Source of the DNA: an uncultured Christensenella sp.
GTDB lineage: Bacteria; Bacillota; Clostridia; Christensenellales; UBA3700
DNA length: 64,000 bases
Assembly: GCA_910583995.1 (NCBI GenBank)
Contig: CAJTYW010000003.1
Span: 1 to 64,000, forward strand
Direction of reading: 5' to 3'
Shown: one piece after another, positions 55,601-63,299 of the stretch
Layout: each line of letters opens with the position of its first letter
How positions within the stretch are numbered: position 1 is the first letter of the stretch
The notes under the pieces: model-generated
Databases searched by the model: none
The model's input: only the letters and a program-made list of their open reading frames with translations
Told to the model about the DNA's origin: nothing
Made by a program: the position numbers and the translations under genes

Positions 55601-56189
55601 CAATGTATTCTTCAAATTTACAAATGACTATGATAAAATCAAAGGTACAACACCATTAAATTTAGTTGGTAATATAACACTTGTAATTAATGAATCTGTT
55701 ATTGATTACGCAAAAGTAGGACCTGATAATGGTGAGAGATATTGTAATATTTCTTATGAAGACTTTGCTAACAAAAACTTCAATGATTTGGATTTGCGTT
55801 TGATTTCTTCTGATGGAAAGGTTACAGATTATCAAGACAAGGTTGCTTATACAATAAGTTATAAAAAACCTGTTGAATATGGTGAAGATGGTTCAGTTAC
55901 ATCTCCTGAAGATATAATTATGAACGATGCAGCCGGAAGAGCAAGACTTGCTGCAATGAGTGAAGCTCAAAGAAACAAATATGAAGCAGTTATTGGTTAT
56001 GCACTAAACTATGAGATTATTGATAGGGGTATTACTCTTGGCGATAAGGGTGGTAGAGCAAGAGTGACTGTAAGACTATTAAACTTAAAAGTTGACAGTA
56101 CTTTTGAAAAGCCAAAGGAAGATGCAAGTAGAGTAAAAACAACATACTTATACTTTGAAGTTGCAGCACCTATAGTAAGGGTAGACTGA
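46662..56189 (+). CDS. Giant repeat-built surface lipoprotein, unknown function
   Basis: The 3175-residue protein starts at the ATG at 46662 (GGGAGGA upstream) with a lipoprotein signal: basic M-R-K-K-R, a hydrophobic core, and the lipobox L-V-A-C with Cys at 26. A unit of about 310-340 residues then occurs at least four times in tandem (nucleotides 48650-52545), each with V-I-Y-R-A-L-D-D-V-D or a variant, a G-T-Y-N strand, Y-F-D-D-R, H-G-T-L-F, and I-D-L-T/D-M-D-L-T strands; weaker relatives lie before and after. The last 700 or so residues look like Ig-type beta domains. There is no C-terminal membrane helix or LPXTG motif. The repeats are unknown to me; a lipid- or polymer-binding beta structure is speculation. 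It is followed 14 bases later by a second giant gene. Confidence 0.8.
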   Translation: MRKKRFLSCLLVILLLAVFSVTLVACQERVSQIVTPDAVATKDMPGVGELLLIMLEGMGNKEDFVSMDFDSVIKTNLNTKTDENGKPVGDPIWDYRRFYLKGNFKPDSGDLKGDVELGLGVIATDENGNEKPDKSQNFEIFLKNGRFYLRAAGTSLYLEDIDFNWLIEQLRKIGGLQNLVDTIIGLTGLDLGDGASTKVNDLIGIVAMLIFQVDTKVTTYNKDSKTGHIALKFNPDQLIDTVVKAIGNTSIDGILEGVGMRLMLPDGEGGMKPYSLDNFLKTLHFPNINVYVEADVENGKLVMTDENNAINGLQLHVYDYKTDYFQMNTGVIYDSENGIEILPKNIEEFKPFGLLKFQFDTSIELEAKKVDVGKLVNFFAGSTFLPENSLIIDAEANITIKLDVDLRLKEEENSLDDKSIFLLEIFGDNKEEPMAGLYLRNNKIYINLDDAIKTENGNIDIKPGNIVVDGVTVTKWVSHALSLATDAVEQLMDEFFGKKSKSSATTFAEPVSDIQFKDGYSLDDFVLTIGHNDEGEAYVSKTMGTILDIIRYTIGFEEFIIVNENNDGRIYLNINNKFFHKLCSQFNINVKELAEMQDFGVIQLGIDLAKESAFFTLDLGKAVGADSSLNASIVVSNFRYGFSAREILMKKIEKATDGRDYIGNVKDLIYNAVDDLDFEFGAKLHLDKGVYNAANILGIDTKLPSVNITVDDAFDLELILKIQVQMDEVFVGYEKDENGNRTDIEIYEKVISRAYISITNVSSNPIFPVAGMTVRLYYLDDRYEPNGALGIMPITRENDKVHGTLYADMSEFNMIQIGIPSFAIGIDLTDLIFSMLGDLDIDFKIPDILNKDNNSGADQGATQSYSSSNGIRTVKGDDSQVIYALFNTATAEQTDRILKLQLTSALIKELLKIFDLNIGFELPEINIDAEINKINGITLSIKTWDPATETEDKKLISLDLGVNKFRMGVNVDVNVDKLLEDIQKDSNKFGVYIKVDDLSGGVDKGFLKTILDGIIYRALDDVDIKFNLAIHLDPGTYNINNILGINTGLPSIPIESSEGFDLKFELSIQLQSAIVPKTDIMGNIIEGEYEQIISRAMITLQNKAQNPITPKGNGVVKLMYFDDRYEGNAEFLTREGYQGLKPYKAVKTGTDSEGNDVYRIEKTHGTLLLNLSTFNILNFELPDVALDVDLTQIIEQVIGSINLSDVAFSNDAATATESAVKSLIAQMADGDNETTEQPEKVSYIKIALTTELIEQVLKMVGANLSFTLPEIDGGIIVDATEGIYVDIATQDGNKNITAKIGMNKLHLGTHLDDSDIILPEDFASKIKNFGSPADLTLNNLLSTVIYRALDDVDLSFGLAFNITKGTYNVGKLLSMFGLDFGDEPINIDVSQDFVLDLTMRIQIRWNDFVGEYANGESGITQARISLYNKTPNILFPTGSETEPVLDVHYFDDRGPNNNTIPPLVNNFWYGMNGKKTHGSLFVNLSGFEFAKLKLPSMVIDMDLTKVVKDLVDNLNLSDESIISTAEMENMMTTYVASAFAAAVNTEENVTEDEGNYLRIYITMSFLKDLLARFGVGVVLPPLFDSLEGDFTISQINGIRLFAKVTGTPEEGTEGNEISLDLSIKHIRLGKETTINLPGSYNIYGTELVSDLGSVIYRILDDTDIEIKLTADVPAGKYNLAPLLSLAGIKIDELFMEFTESFNLDLALKIQLQMETVQKTDKYGNKIDGTETVLARALIEIVSGTDNKILGFKANQTVAKVYYFDDRFEENMNKPNLKLKPYSYDDTNGQTKSHGTLFADFSGLKIANIAIPPINMDIDLTTVIQSVAASLSDSINLGTATASETFMTRTLAAIADNDNSIPGTPALGNYIKVNIATGLINEILAMLDVNIGFELPEFNVDIAADADKGIAIVLNLDTKDFNVDGDVTNHINAMLSFPQLHLGINNTVDIPQDFLSDYYSTDFSNLVQKLLRYGELKAKVNISANSSTINVQRLLNNILAASGMTITLPINVDLNDFANELDLTIKWAFDYANPTNTLLEVKLECDGNTSLGIYLKNGNVYVDLSGLGLPKFVLENSGLAELITNLVGKSLDGILGGLVNSGTSGLQGAVATANNMSVADMNSQLFAMALDGDIEAEEDKPFEIMDYVSLLLKGLSMSDGVFNINITEEMMRTLLKELSINIAEDISVNGSLDLFKGNMVLDITFDQIRVAMDFSVVNIGGENNIQINEGGGYEVLNMGSANLFVNSLFNALDPGIWIDIISKNYAITDTNFRYTKITMEKVPMEGMSLNYTNGGWANGGSILIKILRMDGGGKYWDTVNGVPALYVILDINAKKINIRGTTELLPIDVFSLHADQMVNIYIDFDIKKILSDLIGPIITQIKDAGTSTTADNNVATTGIEDVFKGFSIDSLLRGINIKIYGVRNIKINVELNHNMVNDLVPNLINSFNGMKIELQPGKNSTVISGLNYTNGRGTNFLDNLYNNLVLPVVKVAVEDAGFGGAWTMVKGLVDDYVKDNLLNLVSRLLPMPQFTELNANVYIVNGMLDNIQVIGYDNNSSSGNDKNRLELRIFNDMSQQAFFGYMDALDLNNARFQSPYIHFDSSVDSAVNFANKFEQNAYAAQKLKMYYNAVLGGDNWPFIVDAATVNWEITYYNSEDFDLDNNLPSGDMRFTISNMNAFKEYGGAWRSGYYKATGTAIVGTKTYSTTVRVVIEDNTSFIKHKDTTVDKIEVRSGRGLPDTITLTNKTLNRSINIRNVAGAMNKFTLIDAGQLGIYDHTRNAKANIKLSDGTYQELPVEVHWHDADLSLVETKAIEISIFDFMDFYNNYYTAEKMLVLTSDQRRIYQDVESISITSGRKQLFNIDSATGNITSLANLTEWENEDGFETELTIKLKNTHQNQKTLTRKVIVKPRIVDYVRFDSRNTIIMDTVQNESDLPKQVRVYFKNGDSGVYSIDYNSWDFSKITSSSTARAIDWDKGGVYDNVFFKFTNDYDKIKGTTPLNLVGNITLVINESVIDYAKVGPDNGERYCNISYEDFANKNFNDLDLRLISSDGKVTDYQDKVAYTISYKKPVEYGEDGSVTSPEDIIMNDAAGRARLAAMSEAQRNKYEAVIGYALNYEIIDRGITLGDKGGRARVTVRLLNLKVDSTFEKPKEDASRVKTTYLYFEVAAPIVRVD
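48650..52545 (+). repeat. Four tandem protein repeats inside the giant lipoprotein gene
   Basis: Units begin near 48650, 49676, 50664 and 51600, with a more divergent fifth from about 52546. Conservation is mainly at protein level, but units two and three keep a 27-base stretch (49704-49730 and 50694-50720) with only two differences, coding Y-R-A-L-D-D-V-D. Confidence 0.75.
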
Positions 56190-56203
56190 TTTTAGGAGGA
56201 ATT

Positions 56204-59200
56204 ATGAGAGAATCAGTAAAGAATAAAAAACGATTAATAGTGACAGCAATTGCCGTAATTATTGCTTTGTTGCTATCTGTTACCACAGGGTTATTAATAT
56301 ATAACCCTAATGGTGGCACCAATGGTGGTACAGATGGTTTACTTGGTAATGTTGCGGATAGAATTGACATTTCAAAATCGCAGACTGGTCAAAATTCTTA
56401 TGCCGGTACAGGTGGTGAAGCTATTAATAATGAGACAGACCTAAAACGTGTCATTAATGGAAATTCTATCGGTTATTTGAATTCAAATAATATCACTTTA
56501 GATTGGGGTGCTAGCGGTCATACCGGCAAATTTACAGGTACAATTTATGGTAATGGTAAAACCATCACTCTAACTAGTAGCGGCTATGATTGGGCAGATG
56601 CAAAAAGGGTAGATGGTACTACAGGTATTAACCATTGTATGGGCGCATTTGTAGGTTTAAATGCCGGAAAAATTTATGACGTTACATTTAAATATGAAGG
56701 TACTTCTTCAGCTAGAAGAGAATGGGAAGTTACTGCACCACAAAATGCTGTTACAACATTTGGTATAGTTTGTGGTGAAAATACAGGTACAATACAAAAT
56801 GTAAGACTTGACATTAACTATACTTATATCAAGTTGCACGCTGCAAAAGCTGCAGATAGTAATAATGGTAATAAAATAATATTTGGCGGTATTTGCGGTG
56901 CACAAAGTGGTACACTAAACAATGCTTTTGTTAATATTGATGCAACTACAAATGGCAACACTATGATAGAAATAAATGCCAAAAACTGGAGATCTGCTTG
57001 GTCAAAATATGACGCTTTGCAAATGGCAGTTATCGGTGGCGTTTATGGTACTTATACAAGTCCAGCTACTGCATTAACTACTTCAAACCTTATGATGAGA
57101 AGTGGTAGCGCTGTTAAATTTTACATATATAATGAGCTTGCTAGTGGTAGTGGTAGCAGTAGAAATAAAAGATTATTGAATTTCGCAGGTGCTGTTGCAG
57201 GTATGAATATCACAGGTGTAAGGGGTGTTGTTTGGAATTTCCAAGGACAATTTGACTTTGAGAATTGGATATTAGATGATAATTGTAACTTTGTTTGTGA
57301 TAGTTTCCAAACTTCAAAAGTGGCTGCTGGTACAGGTATTCCTACAGGTTACTATTCAGCAACAGCAGATTATGCGTGTATGCAAGGTGGTGCTTGGACA
57401 GCTACATATCAAGGAAACACATTAAAAAGCACAAGTGAGTTGCCTTTTGCAACTGGTGCAGCTTGGGAAAGAGATGTTTCAGATTCCGCAAGGGGTAAAA
57501 TTGATAGAACTCACAAACAAGCTAAAATCGATATGTCACAATATAAGGAATCATTTGGTGCTATCGAAATGGCTTTTACAAACACTCCTGGTGTGTTAAA
57601 TATTAAAAAATCTTCTTTGGAAGGTGCAGGTACAAATGATGTATTTTTCCGTGTTGGTGAAGCAGAAAAAAATTCAATAAGCACTAATCCTATTGTAAGC
57701 TATGCGTCATCTGACCGTCCAAGAAGTTTTGACTATGATTTTGATATTTCAGGCGATAAGAGATTTGAAATTGTAACAGGTAAAAAGTTTAATAGTTTAA
57801 AAGTTTTATCTGGTCAATCATATACAGGTGCGGATTATTTCACATTGTTTGCTGCTCAGGCATTTAATGATGCAGCAGGTGAGATTAGTCAAGTACAACA
57901 AGATAATGATGTATCTTTTGACAGAAATAAAGTAAGCTTTATGCAGGGTAATACTGCATTAACAAGTTTCATTTATCCAACAAAAGAGGCGACAATTGTT
58001 ATTAGAGATAAAAATGACAATAACTACTCTTATGTTGACCAAACAAATAGATTTGCATTTGGGCTTACAACTCTTAGCAATTTAAGAATGGACCCTGCAA
58101 ATATTTCAAATGGTGTAACATTTAATGCTAACTGGACTCAAAACAAGGCTATTAAAATTAAAGTTTCACCACCATCACATAATACAAGTAATAATGTAAG
58201 AAGTGGTATTATTGACAGAATCGAGTACAGAGTTAAAGATTCAGGTAATGCTTATACTTCAGTGAATGTAACTTACGATGTTAATGATGGTTTGACATTT
58301 ATGATAGACGAAAATACTTATGGTGTATATGGTAATAACTATGAGATTATCGGTTATAAGAAAGATGCTTCTACAGGTATTGATTACAAAGTACTATTTG
58401 ACAGATTTAATACAAATGATACTTCGATTGTGCCTTATACATTATCAAATATTAAAATTGATAAGGAAAAACCTATAATCGGTGCAGATGCCTTTGATGA
58501 TTTGGCAATTCAGAATCTTTGGTATAACTACCAGAAATTAGTTACATTTGAGATTTCAGATACACAATCAGGTATTAATAATAGTCAAGTAGCAATGGAA
58601 GAAGCTGTTTACAATACTGACGGTACTTTAGGCAGTTGGAAATCATTTACTGGCTTTACAAATCACAACAATGGTACTGTTACTGCTACATTTGATAAAT
58701 ATGCAAAATATCGTGTGTCTATCAAAGATAATGCAGGCAATTCTCAAACTTGTGAGTTTGATGTTCAAATTGATATGGCTAACCCTAATGATATATCTAA
58801 TCTTGATATTTTCTACTTTATTAAGAGTGTTAAAGATGATGTTGTTACAGAAGTTCCTTATGGTACTTCTTCAACTAAGTCAGTATTTGCAAGAATGACT
58901 GCAAACTTTGGTCCTGCAGGTGGTATAATTCAATTTGCTCCGGTAGATGATGACCCACAAGACCCTGCAAATACAAGAGATACTGTTACACATAGTAAAA
59001 ACAATGTGTTTGAAGCAGAAATTAAATCTACAGTTTCTACAGGTGTATGTTATGCCTTCACTTTGATTAGTAATGCTGTTGGTGAAGATGGTGTAACAAA
59101 ATTCTATAAGCGTTTTGAAAGTACTGTTGTGATTCTTGTACAACAAGAGCGTATTGATGTGTATATCGGTGATATCAACATTACATCTGAAAATGGTCTT

Positions 59201-62200
59201 TTGACTAAATTCTTTGACAAAAATAACGAATTTGATTTAAGTAGTATTTCTGTTAACTTTGCAAATGATGCAGAAGGTCAAAAACGTAAGGAAGACGCTA
59301 CAAAAGTTTTTGAAACACTTAATGAACAAGGCGGAAACTATGATATTAATCAATTTAATAAATATTTAAATGTTGTATCTGCAGGTTTCTATTCAGATAC
59401 TCAAGGTAATCGCCCTGTTACCGACGCTAATGAAGGTACTGACGATGTTTATTATTTGATTATTGAAATAAGAGTTGATTCATTATATGATTTTAATATC
59501 AGAAATGGTCAAGAGCAAAATAACTACTATGTATTTGAAGCTCAAGATGTTAATGACGAAAATGCTGTTAAATATCAAGTAAATTCAGAGTTAAAAGTTG
59601 TTGATACAGTTGGTATTGAGAAGAAAATCATTAACAATATGTCAGTTAACGATACTGAAAAAACTTATTGGACAGAAAACCCAGAGTTCAGCGTTACATT
59701 TGGTGCGGGTGAACTACTTGGAGATGACAATATTGATGAATTTATCGTTTACGATACAAAAGCTAATAAAGAGTCTACAGCAGGTCGTAACTATTCTGTA
59801 ACAGCTACTATTATGGATAGCTGCAGAAACTATAAGCTTGCTAAAGATGCTAATACTACAGGTTACCTAAGAGTAACAAGAGCAATTATTCCTAATATAA
59901 TTATTGAAGGTGAATTGAACTCTATTACTTGTTTTGAAACTCCTAATGTAAGCGCTTATTTCTTTGATGTTAGAAATCAAAGAGTGTACCTTGACATTAT
60001 TTACAAAAACGAAGATAGAGAAGAAGTTCAATTTATCCCAGGAAAGAGAGCTGAAATCGGTAAATATTTCTATGTTATTTTACTTGACGAAGTTGCTCTT
60101 GAAAACTATGTGAACTTGAGTGACCCTAATATGCTTATTGGACACTTCAATGTAGTAGGTGATAAAGTAGAAGAAGGAAGAAACTTCTCTATCAGAGACT
60201 TGGACTCTAAAACTAGTGTTATCGAAGTTGAATTTATTAACGATATTATTGACTTTAGGTCTTTAATTGACTTTGAAGAGACTGCTTTAAGAGATAAAAT
60301 GCAAATTTTATACGGTGCAGGCGAAGAAGAAGATTCATTTATCAACGAAGTTGGTGAATTTAATAAGCACGGCGAATACATTGTTACTTTAAAAATTAAG
60401 CGTGATGACGACAGATATTCTGCATTCACTAAAGAGTATAATGTAAAAGTTATTCCTGCTAATGTTACTGCTACAGATAATGATTTAACAGCTCCTGTTG
60501 AAGATGTGCCAGAAGGTAGCGACCCTGTTGATGGTGTATATTTTGACAACACTGTTGTTAATTTGGATAATACTGCTATCAGTACAAGTTTGCGTGATAA
60601 ACTTCACAGCTTGCTTACTGAAGAAGAAATTGCTGCAGGTGGTGTAGATAATTATTATACATTTACATACACTTACAGAAAAAATAACAGAGTTATCAGC
60701 CCTAACAGAGTTATTGACGCAGGTAGCTATGCTGTTAACCTAAAGATTAGTGGTGATAATATTAATACGATTGATATTAACACAACTTTGTATATCTTGA
60801 AACTAAAACTTGATGTTAAGTTTGATACAGATAAATATGATGCGATTGAAGGCGTTAATGTTACATTCGATGATAAAGGTACAGCAACTATCAGAAAAGA
60901 ATTTGACGGATTTGATAATCCTATAAACATCTCACTTGATAGCACATTTGAGAGTGAACTTAGAAGATTGTTAGGTTTAGATGATGGCGAAGTTGGTTAC
61001 TTATTAAGTGGTAATGATATGACTGCTGCAGATAACTACATTATTGGTTTGAGTTTAAGTGGTATCAATGATAACATTGAGCTTGCTAATAACTTTATCA
61101 ATGTTATAATTTCTCAACATATTATTGATTTGCAAGCAGAAGATTTGAAAGACACTTATCAAGGTAAAGAAAAACATTATTTATGGCTTACTGATGAAGA
61201 TATTGCTGAATTAATCAAAAATGGTGTTTCTGACCCATTCATTGACCCTGATACTGCAGAAGCTCAAGGTATTAACTCATTGTACTTTGGTATTAGTGAG
61301 ACAGACAGAGCTAAAGGTGTTGTTGCTATAAGAAAGTACCCAGTTTATGAAGAAGATGGCGTTACTATTAAAGAGAAAGGTCTATTAGGTTTGTATTTCC
61401 CTAATTCAGGTAACTACAATATTCCTATTAGAATGAGAATTCCTGACCCTAACTTCAGAATTGGTAATGGTTCATTTAATATCAATATCGCAAAAGCTCC
61501 TGTAAATTCTATTACTTTGACTGCTGAATATAATCTGGATGGCGAAATTAAGACTGCCGATATCTCTAAGAATGGTAAGTTTGAAATCGAATACAATGGT
61601 TATGATATCACATTCAAAATTGGTGCAGAAGGCGAACAACAATTGTTAGATTTAGGTATTGATAAAGATACTGAATTGACATTTGAAAATAACATTGTTA
61701 AAAATGCTGGTACTTATAAAGTTAGAGTTTCAATTGACAACGATAACATTTTAAGTGATGCTTACGAGATTGATGTAGTAATTACTAAAAAGAAAATCGG
61801 TGACAAGATTGGTAAATTTGATAGCAGCGTTTGGTTGATTGATGAAAATATTCCAAATACTGAACAATTTGACAACGGCATTATGTACAACAAAGATGAT
61901 ACAGGTTATGAATCTTTGTATTCAATTAAACTAGTTGACCACGAACAATTGGAGAAAGAAGGTTTCACTATTACTTATTTCTATGACGGAAAAGAAGTTA
62001 AAGGTGTTACTAAAGCTGGTAGCTATACTGTTACAGCAGTTATTAGTCGTACAAATGACGCTGACAACTGGCAAAGCAGAACTGTAGAGCTTTGGAAACT
62101 TGATAAAAATGGTGATTATGTTCTTCAAGATGAAGTAATTTACGATAAAGATAACCAAGGAAATAACATTCCTAAGAAAGACGACGAAGCTCAAGTTACT

Positions 62201-63010
62201 GAAAAGAGAAGAGTTGTTGAATATTTCACAATTGCTAAATCTGAAGATTTACAAGCTCAATTGGATAGCGACCCTGAATTCCTACTTGCAGATAAAGAAA
62301 CTGTATATGACGGAACAGAACAATCAATCACATTTACTGATGCTCAACTTAAAAAGTATAAAGATGCTAATATCGATGTTGTTATGAAGAAAAACAGCTT
62401 TATTGAAGCAGGCGAATATACTGTTTTGGTAACTTTCTATCGTTTGATTGAAGGCAGCAATGGTATCAAAGATAAAAACTATGAGCCAGCTGAAATGGAA
62501 GCTACATTCACAATTAAACCAATCGAAGTTCAAATATTCTATGAATATGGCGAACAATACAAGTATGACAAAGATGGTTTGAATGCAAGATATGACGAAG
62601 GTGGATTGATTGACGTAACAGCTTACTATATCGATAAAGATGGTAGAAAAATTAAGATTACTTCATTTATTACAGAAAAAATGTTTGGTAGTGGCGACGA
62701 ATTAGACTTCTCTAGTACTGATAAGTTCGAAGATGGTGAACATAAGGGTGAAGATAAAATTTTACCAGGTAACTTCCAAATGACAGCGGTAATTTCTGAC
62801 CCTAACTATGCGTTCAATGAAGATGATGCAGTTAACTACTTTAGATTTAACATTAAAAATCAAACTAAAGTTGTTAATACTACATTGTATATCTTGTTAG
62901 CATTCTTCATCTTTATGCTAGTATCTGCAGGTTTGATTTTCTGGTATATCTTCAGATTGTTTAACCCAGCTTGCCAAGACATTGATTTGGATGGTACTGA
63001 GAACTTCTAA
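56204..63010 (+). CDS. Giant surface protein with membrane helices at both ends
   Basis: The 2268-residue protein has a hydrophobic helix at about residues 8-31 (V-T-A-I-A-V-I-I-A-L-L-L) and another near 2225-2250 (Y-I-L-L-A-F-F-I-F-M-L-V), then a short tail. After the first helix come three GLUG-like motifs (G-A-F-V-G-L-N-A-G-K-I-Y, G-I-V-C-G-E-N-T-G-T-I-Q, G-G-I-C-G-A-Q-S-G-T-L-N) as in adhesin beta-helices. The C-terminal third holds Ig/MBG-like repeats with A-G-S-Y-A-V, A-G-T-Y-K-V, A-G-S-Y-T-V and A-G-E-Y-T-V strands and V-Y-D-G-T-E. The start follows TAGGAGGA, the same site as its giant neighbour. It is probably a cell-surface structure working with the giant lipoprotein; the ligand is unknown. 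It could be a secreted, C-terminally anchored protein if the first helix is cleaved. Confidence 0.8.
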   Translation: MRESVKNKKRLIVTAIAVIIALLLSVTTGLLIYNPNGGTNGGTDGLLGNVADRIDISKSQTGQNSYAGTGGEAINNETDLKRVINGNSIGYLNSNNITLDWGASGHTGKFTGTIYGNGKTITLTSSGYDWADAKRVDGTTGINHCMGAFVGLNAGKIYDVTFKYEGTSSARREWEVTAPQNAVTTFGIVCGENTGTIQNVRLDINYTYIKLHAAKAADSNNGNKIIFGGICGAQSGTLNNAFVNIDATTNGNTMIEINAKNWRSAWSKYDALQMAVIGGVYGTYTSPATALTTSNLMMRSGSAVKFYIYNELASGSGSSRNKRLLNFAGAVAGMNITGVRGVVWNFQGQFDFENWILDDNCNFVCDSFQTSKVAAGTGIPTGYYSATADYACMQGGAWTATYQGNTLKSTSELPFATGAAWERDVSDSARGKIDRTHKQAKIDMSQYKESFGAIEMAFTNTPGVLNIKKSSLEGAGTNDVFFRVGEAEKNSISTNPIVSYASSDRPRSFDYDFDISGDKRFEIVTGKKFNSLKVLSGQSYTGADYFTLFAAQAFNDAAGEISQVQQDNDVSFDRNKVSFMQGNTALTSFIYPTKEATIVIRDKNDNNYSYVDQTNRFAFGLTTLSNLRMDPANISNGVTFNANWTQNKAIKIKVSPPSHNTSNNVRSGIIDRIEYRVKDSGNAYTSVNVTYDVNDGLTFMIDENTYGVYGNNYEIIGYKKDASTGIDYKVLFDRFNTNDTSIVPYTLSNIKIDKEKPIIGADAFDDLAIQNLWYNYQKLVTFEISDTQSGINNSQVAMEEAVYNTDGTLGSWKSFTGFTNHNNGTVTATFDKYAKYRVSIKDNAGNSQTCEFDVQIDMANPNDISNLDIFYFIKSVKDDVVTEVPYGTSSTKSVFARMTANFGPAGGIIQFAPVDDDPQDPANTRDTVTHSKNNVFEAEIKSTVSTGVCYAFTLISNAVGEDGVTKFYKRFESTVVILVQQERIDVYIGDINITSENGLLTKFFDKNNEFDLSSISVNFANDAEGQKRKEDATKVFETLNEQGGNYDINQFNKYLNVVSAGFYSDTQGNRPVTDANEGTDDVYYLIIEIRVDSLYDFNIRNGQEQNNYYVFEAQDVNDENAVKYQVNSELKVVDTVGIEKKIINNMSVNDTEKTYWTENPEFSVTFGAGELLGDDNIDEFIVYDTKANKESTAGRNYSVTATIMDSCRNYKLAKDANTTGYLRVTRAIIPNIIIEGELNSITCFETPNVSAYFFDVRNQRVYLDIIYKNEDREEVQFIPGKRAEIGKYFYVILLDEVALENYVNLSDPNMLIGHFNVVGDKVEEGRNFSIRDLDSKTSVIEVEFINDIIDFRSLIDFEETALRDKMQILYGAGEEEDSFINEVGEFNKHGEYIVTLKIKRDDDRYSAFTKEYNVKVIPANVTATDNDLTAPVEDVPEGSDPVDGVYFDNTVVNLDNTAISTSLRDKLHSLLTEEEIAAGGVDNYYTFTYTYRKNNRVISPNRVIDAGSYAVNLKISGDNINTIDINTTLYILKLKLDVKFDTDKYDAIEGVNVTFDDKGTATIRKEFDGFDNPINISLDSTFESELRRLLGLDDGEVGYLLSGNDMTAADNYIIGLSLSGINDNIELANNFINVIISQHIIDLQAEDLKDTYQGKEKHYLWLTDEDIAELIKNGVSDPFIDPDTAEAQGINSLYFGISETDRAKGVVAIRKYPVYEEDGVTIKEKGLLGLYFPNSGNYNIPIRMRIPDPNFRIGNGSFNINIAKAPVNSITLTAEYNLDGEIKTADISKNGKFEIEYNGYDITFKIGAEGEQQLLDLGIDKDTELTFENNIVKNAGTYKVRVSIDNDNILSDAYEIDVVITKKKIGDKIGKFDSSVWLIDENIPNTEQFDNGIMYNKDDTGYESLYSIKLVDHEQLEKEGFTITYFYDGKEVKGVTKAGSYTVTAVISRTNDADNWQSRTVELWKLDKNGDYVLQDEVIYDKDNQGNNIPKKDDEAQVTEKRRVVEYFTIAKSEDLQAQLDSDPEFLLADKETVYDGTEQSITFTDAQLKKYKDANIDVVMKKNSFIEAGEYTVLVTFYRLIEGSNGIKDKNYEPAEMEATFTIKPIEVQIFYEYGEQYKYDKDGLNARYDEGGLIDVTAYYIDKDGRKIKITSFITEKMFGSGDELDFSSTDKFEDGEHKGEDKILPGNFQMTAVISDPNYAFNEDDAVNYFRFNIKNQTKVVNTTLYILLAFFIFMLVSAGLIFWYIFRLFNPACQDIDLDGTENF

Positions 63011-63070
63011 TAATCGATTAATCGATTTAAACGAGTGATAAGGCACTCAAAATGTAATAAAACAACTTAT

Positions 63071-63097
63071 AAGCCTTTGGGATTCCAAAGGCTTTTT
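63071..63097 (+). terminator. Terminator of the giant-gene unit
   Basis: AAGCCTTTGG (63071-63080) pairs with CCAAAGGCTT (63085-63094) and is followed by TTT. Confidence 0.9.
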
Positions 63098-63112
63098 GTG
63101 TTGTAAGAATAA

Positions 63113-63126
63113 TTGTAGCGCTGCAA
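63113..63126. promoter_or_regulatory. Candidate operator palindrome
   Basis: TTGTAGCGCTGCAA is a 14-base palindrome with one mismatch and a central GCGC, the style of a LacI- or GntR-family operator. It lies about 110 bases before the -35 element of the symporter gene. No regulator gene is in the window. Confidence 0.3.
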
Positions 63127-63234
63127 TAAAATATTTTAACATTAGCAAAAATAATGTTTAAAGGGCAGATTTTTGCGGTTTTTTAATAAAAACATTAAAT
63201 TTTTTCTAAAAATGTTCATTTTTTTACAATATTC

Positions 63235-63263
63235 TTGCAATAGTTGCGGTTTTGTTGTATACT
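63235..63263 (+). promoter_or_regulatory. Promoter of the symporter gene
   Basis: TTGCAA (63235-63240), a 17-base spacer and TATACT (63258-63263) precede the ATG at 63300. Confidence 0.65.
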
Positions 63264-63299
63264 TAAAGGGTAATTTGTGGTATTAATAAGGAGTATTTT

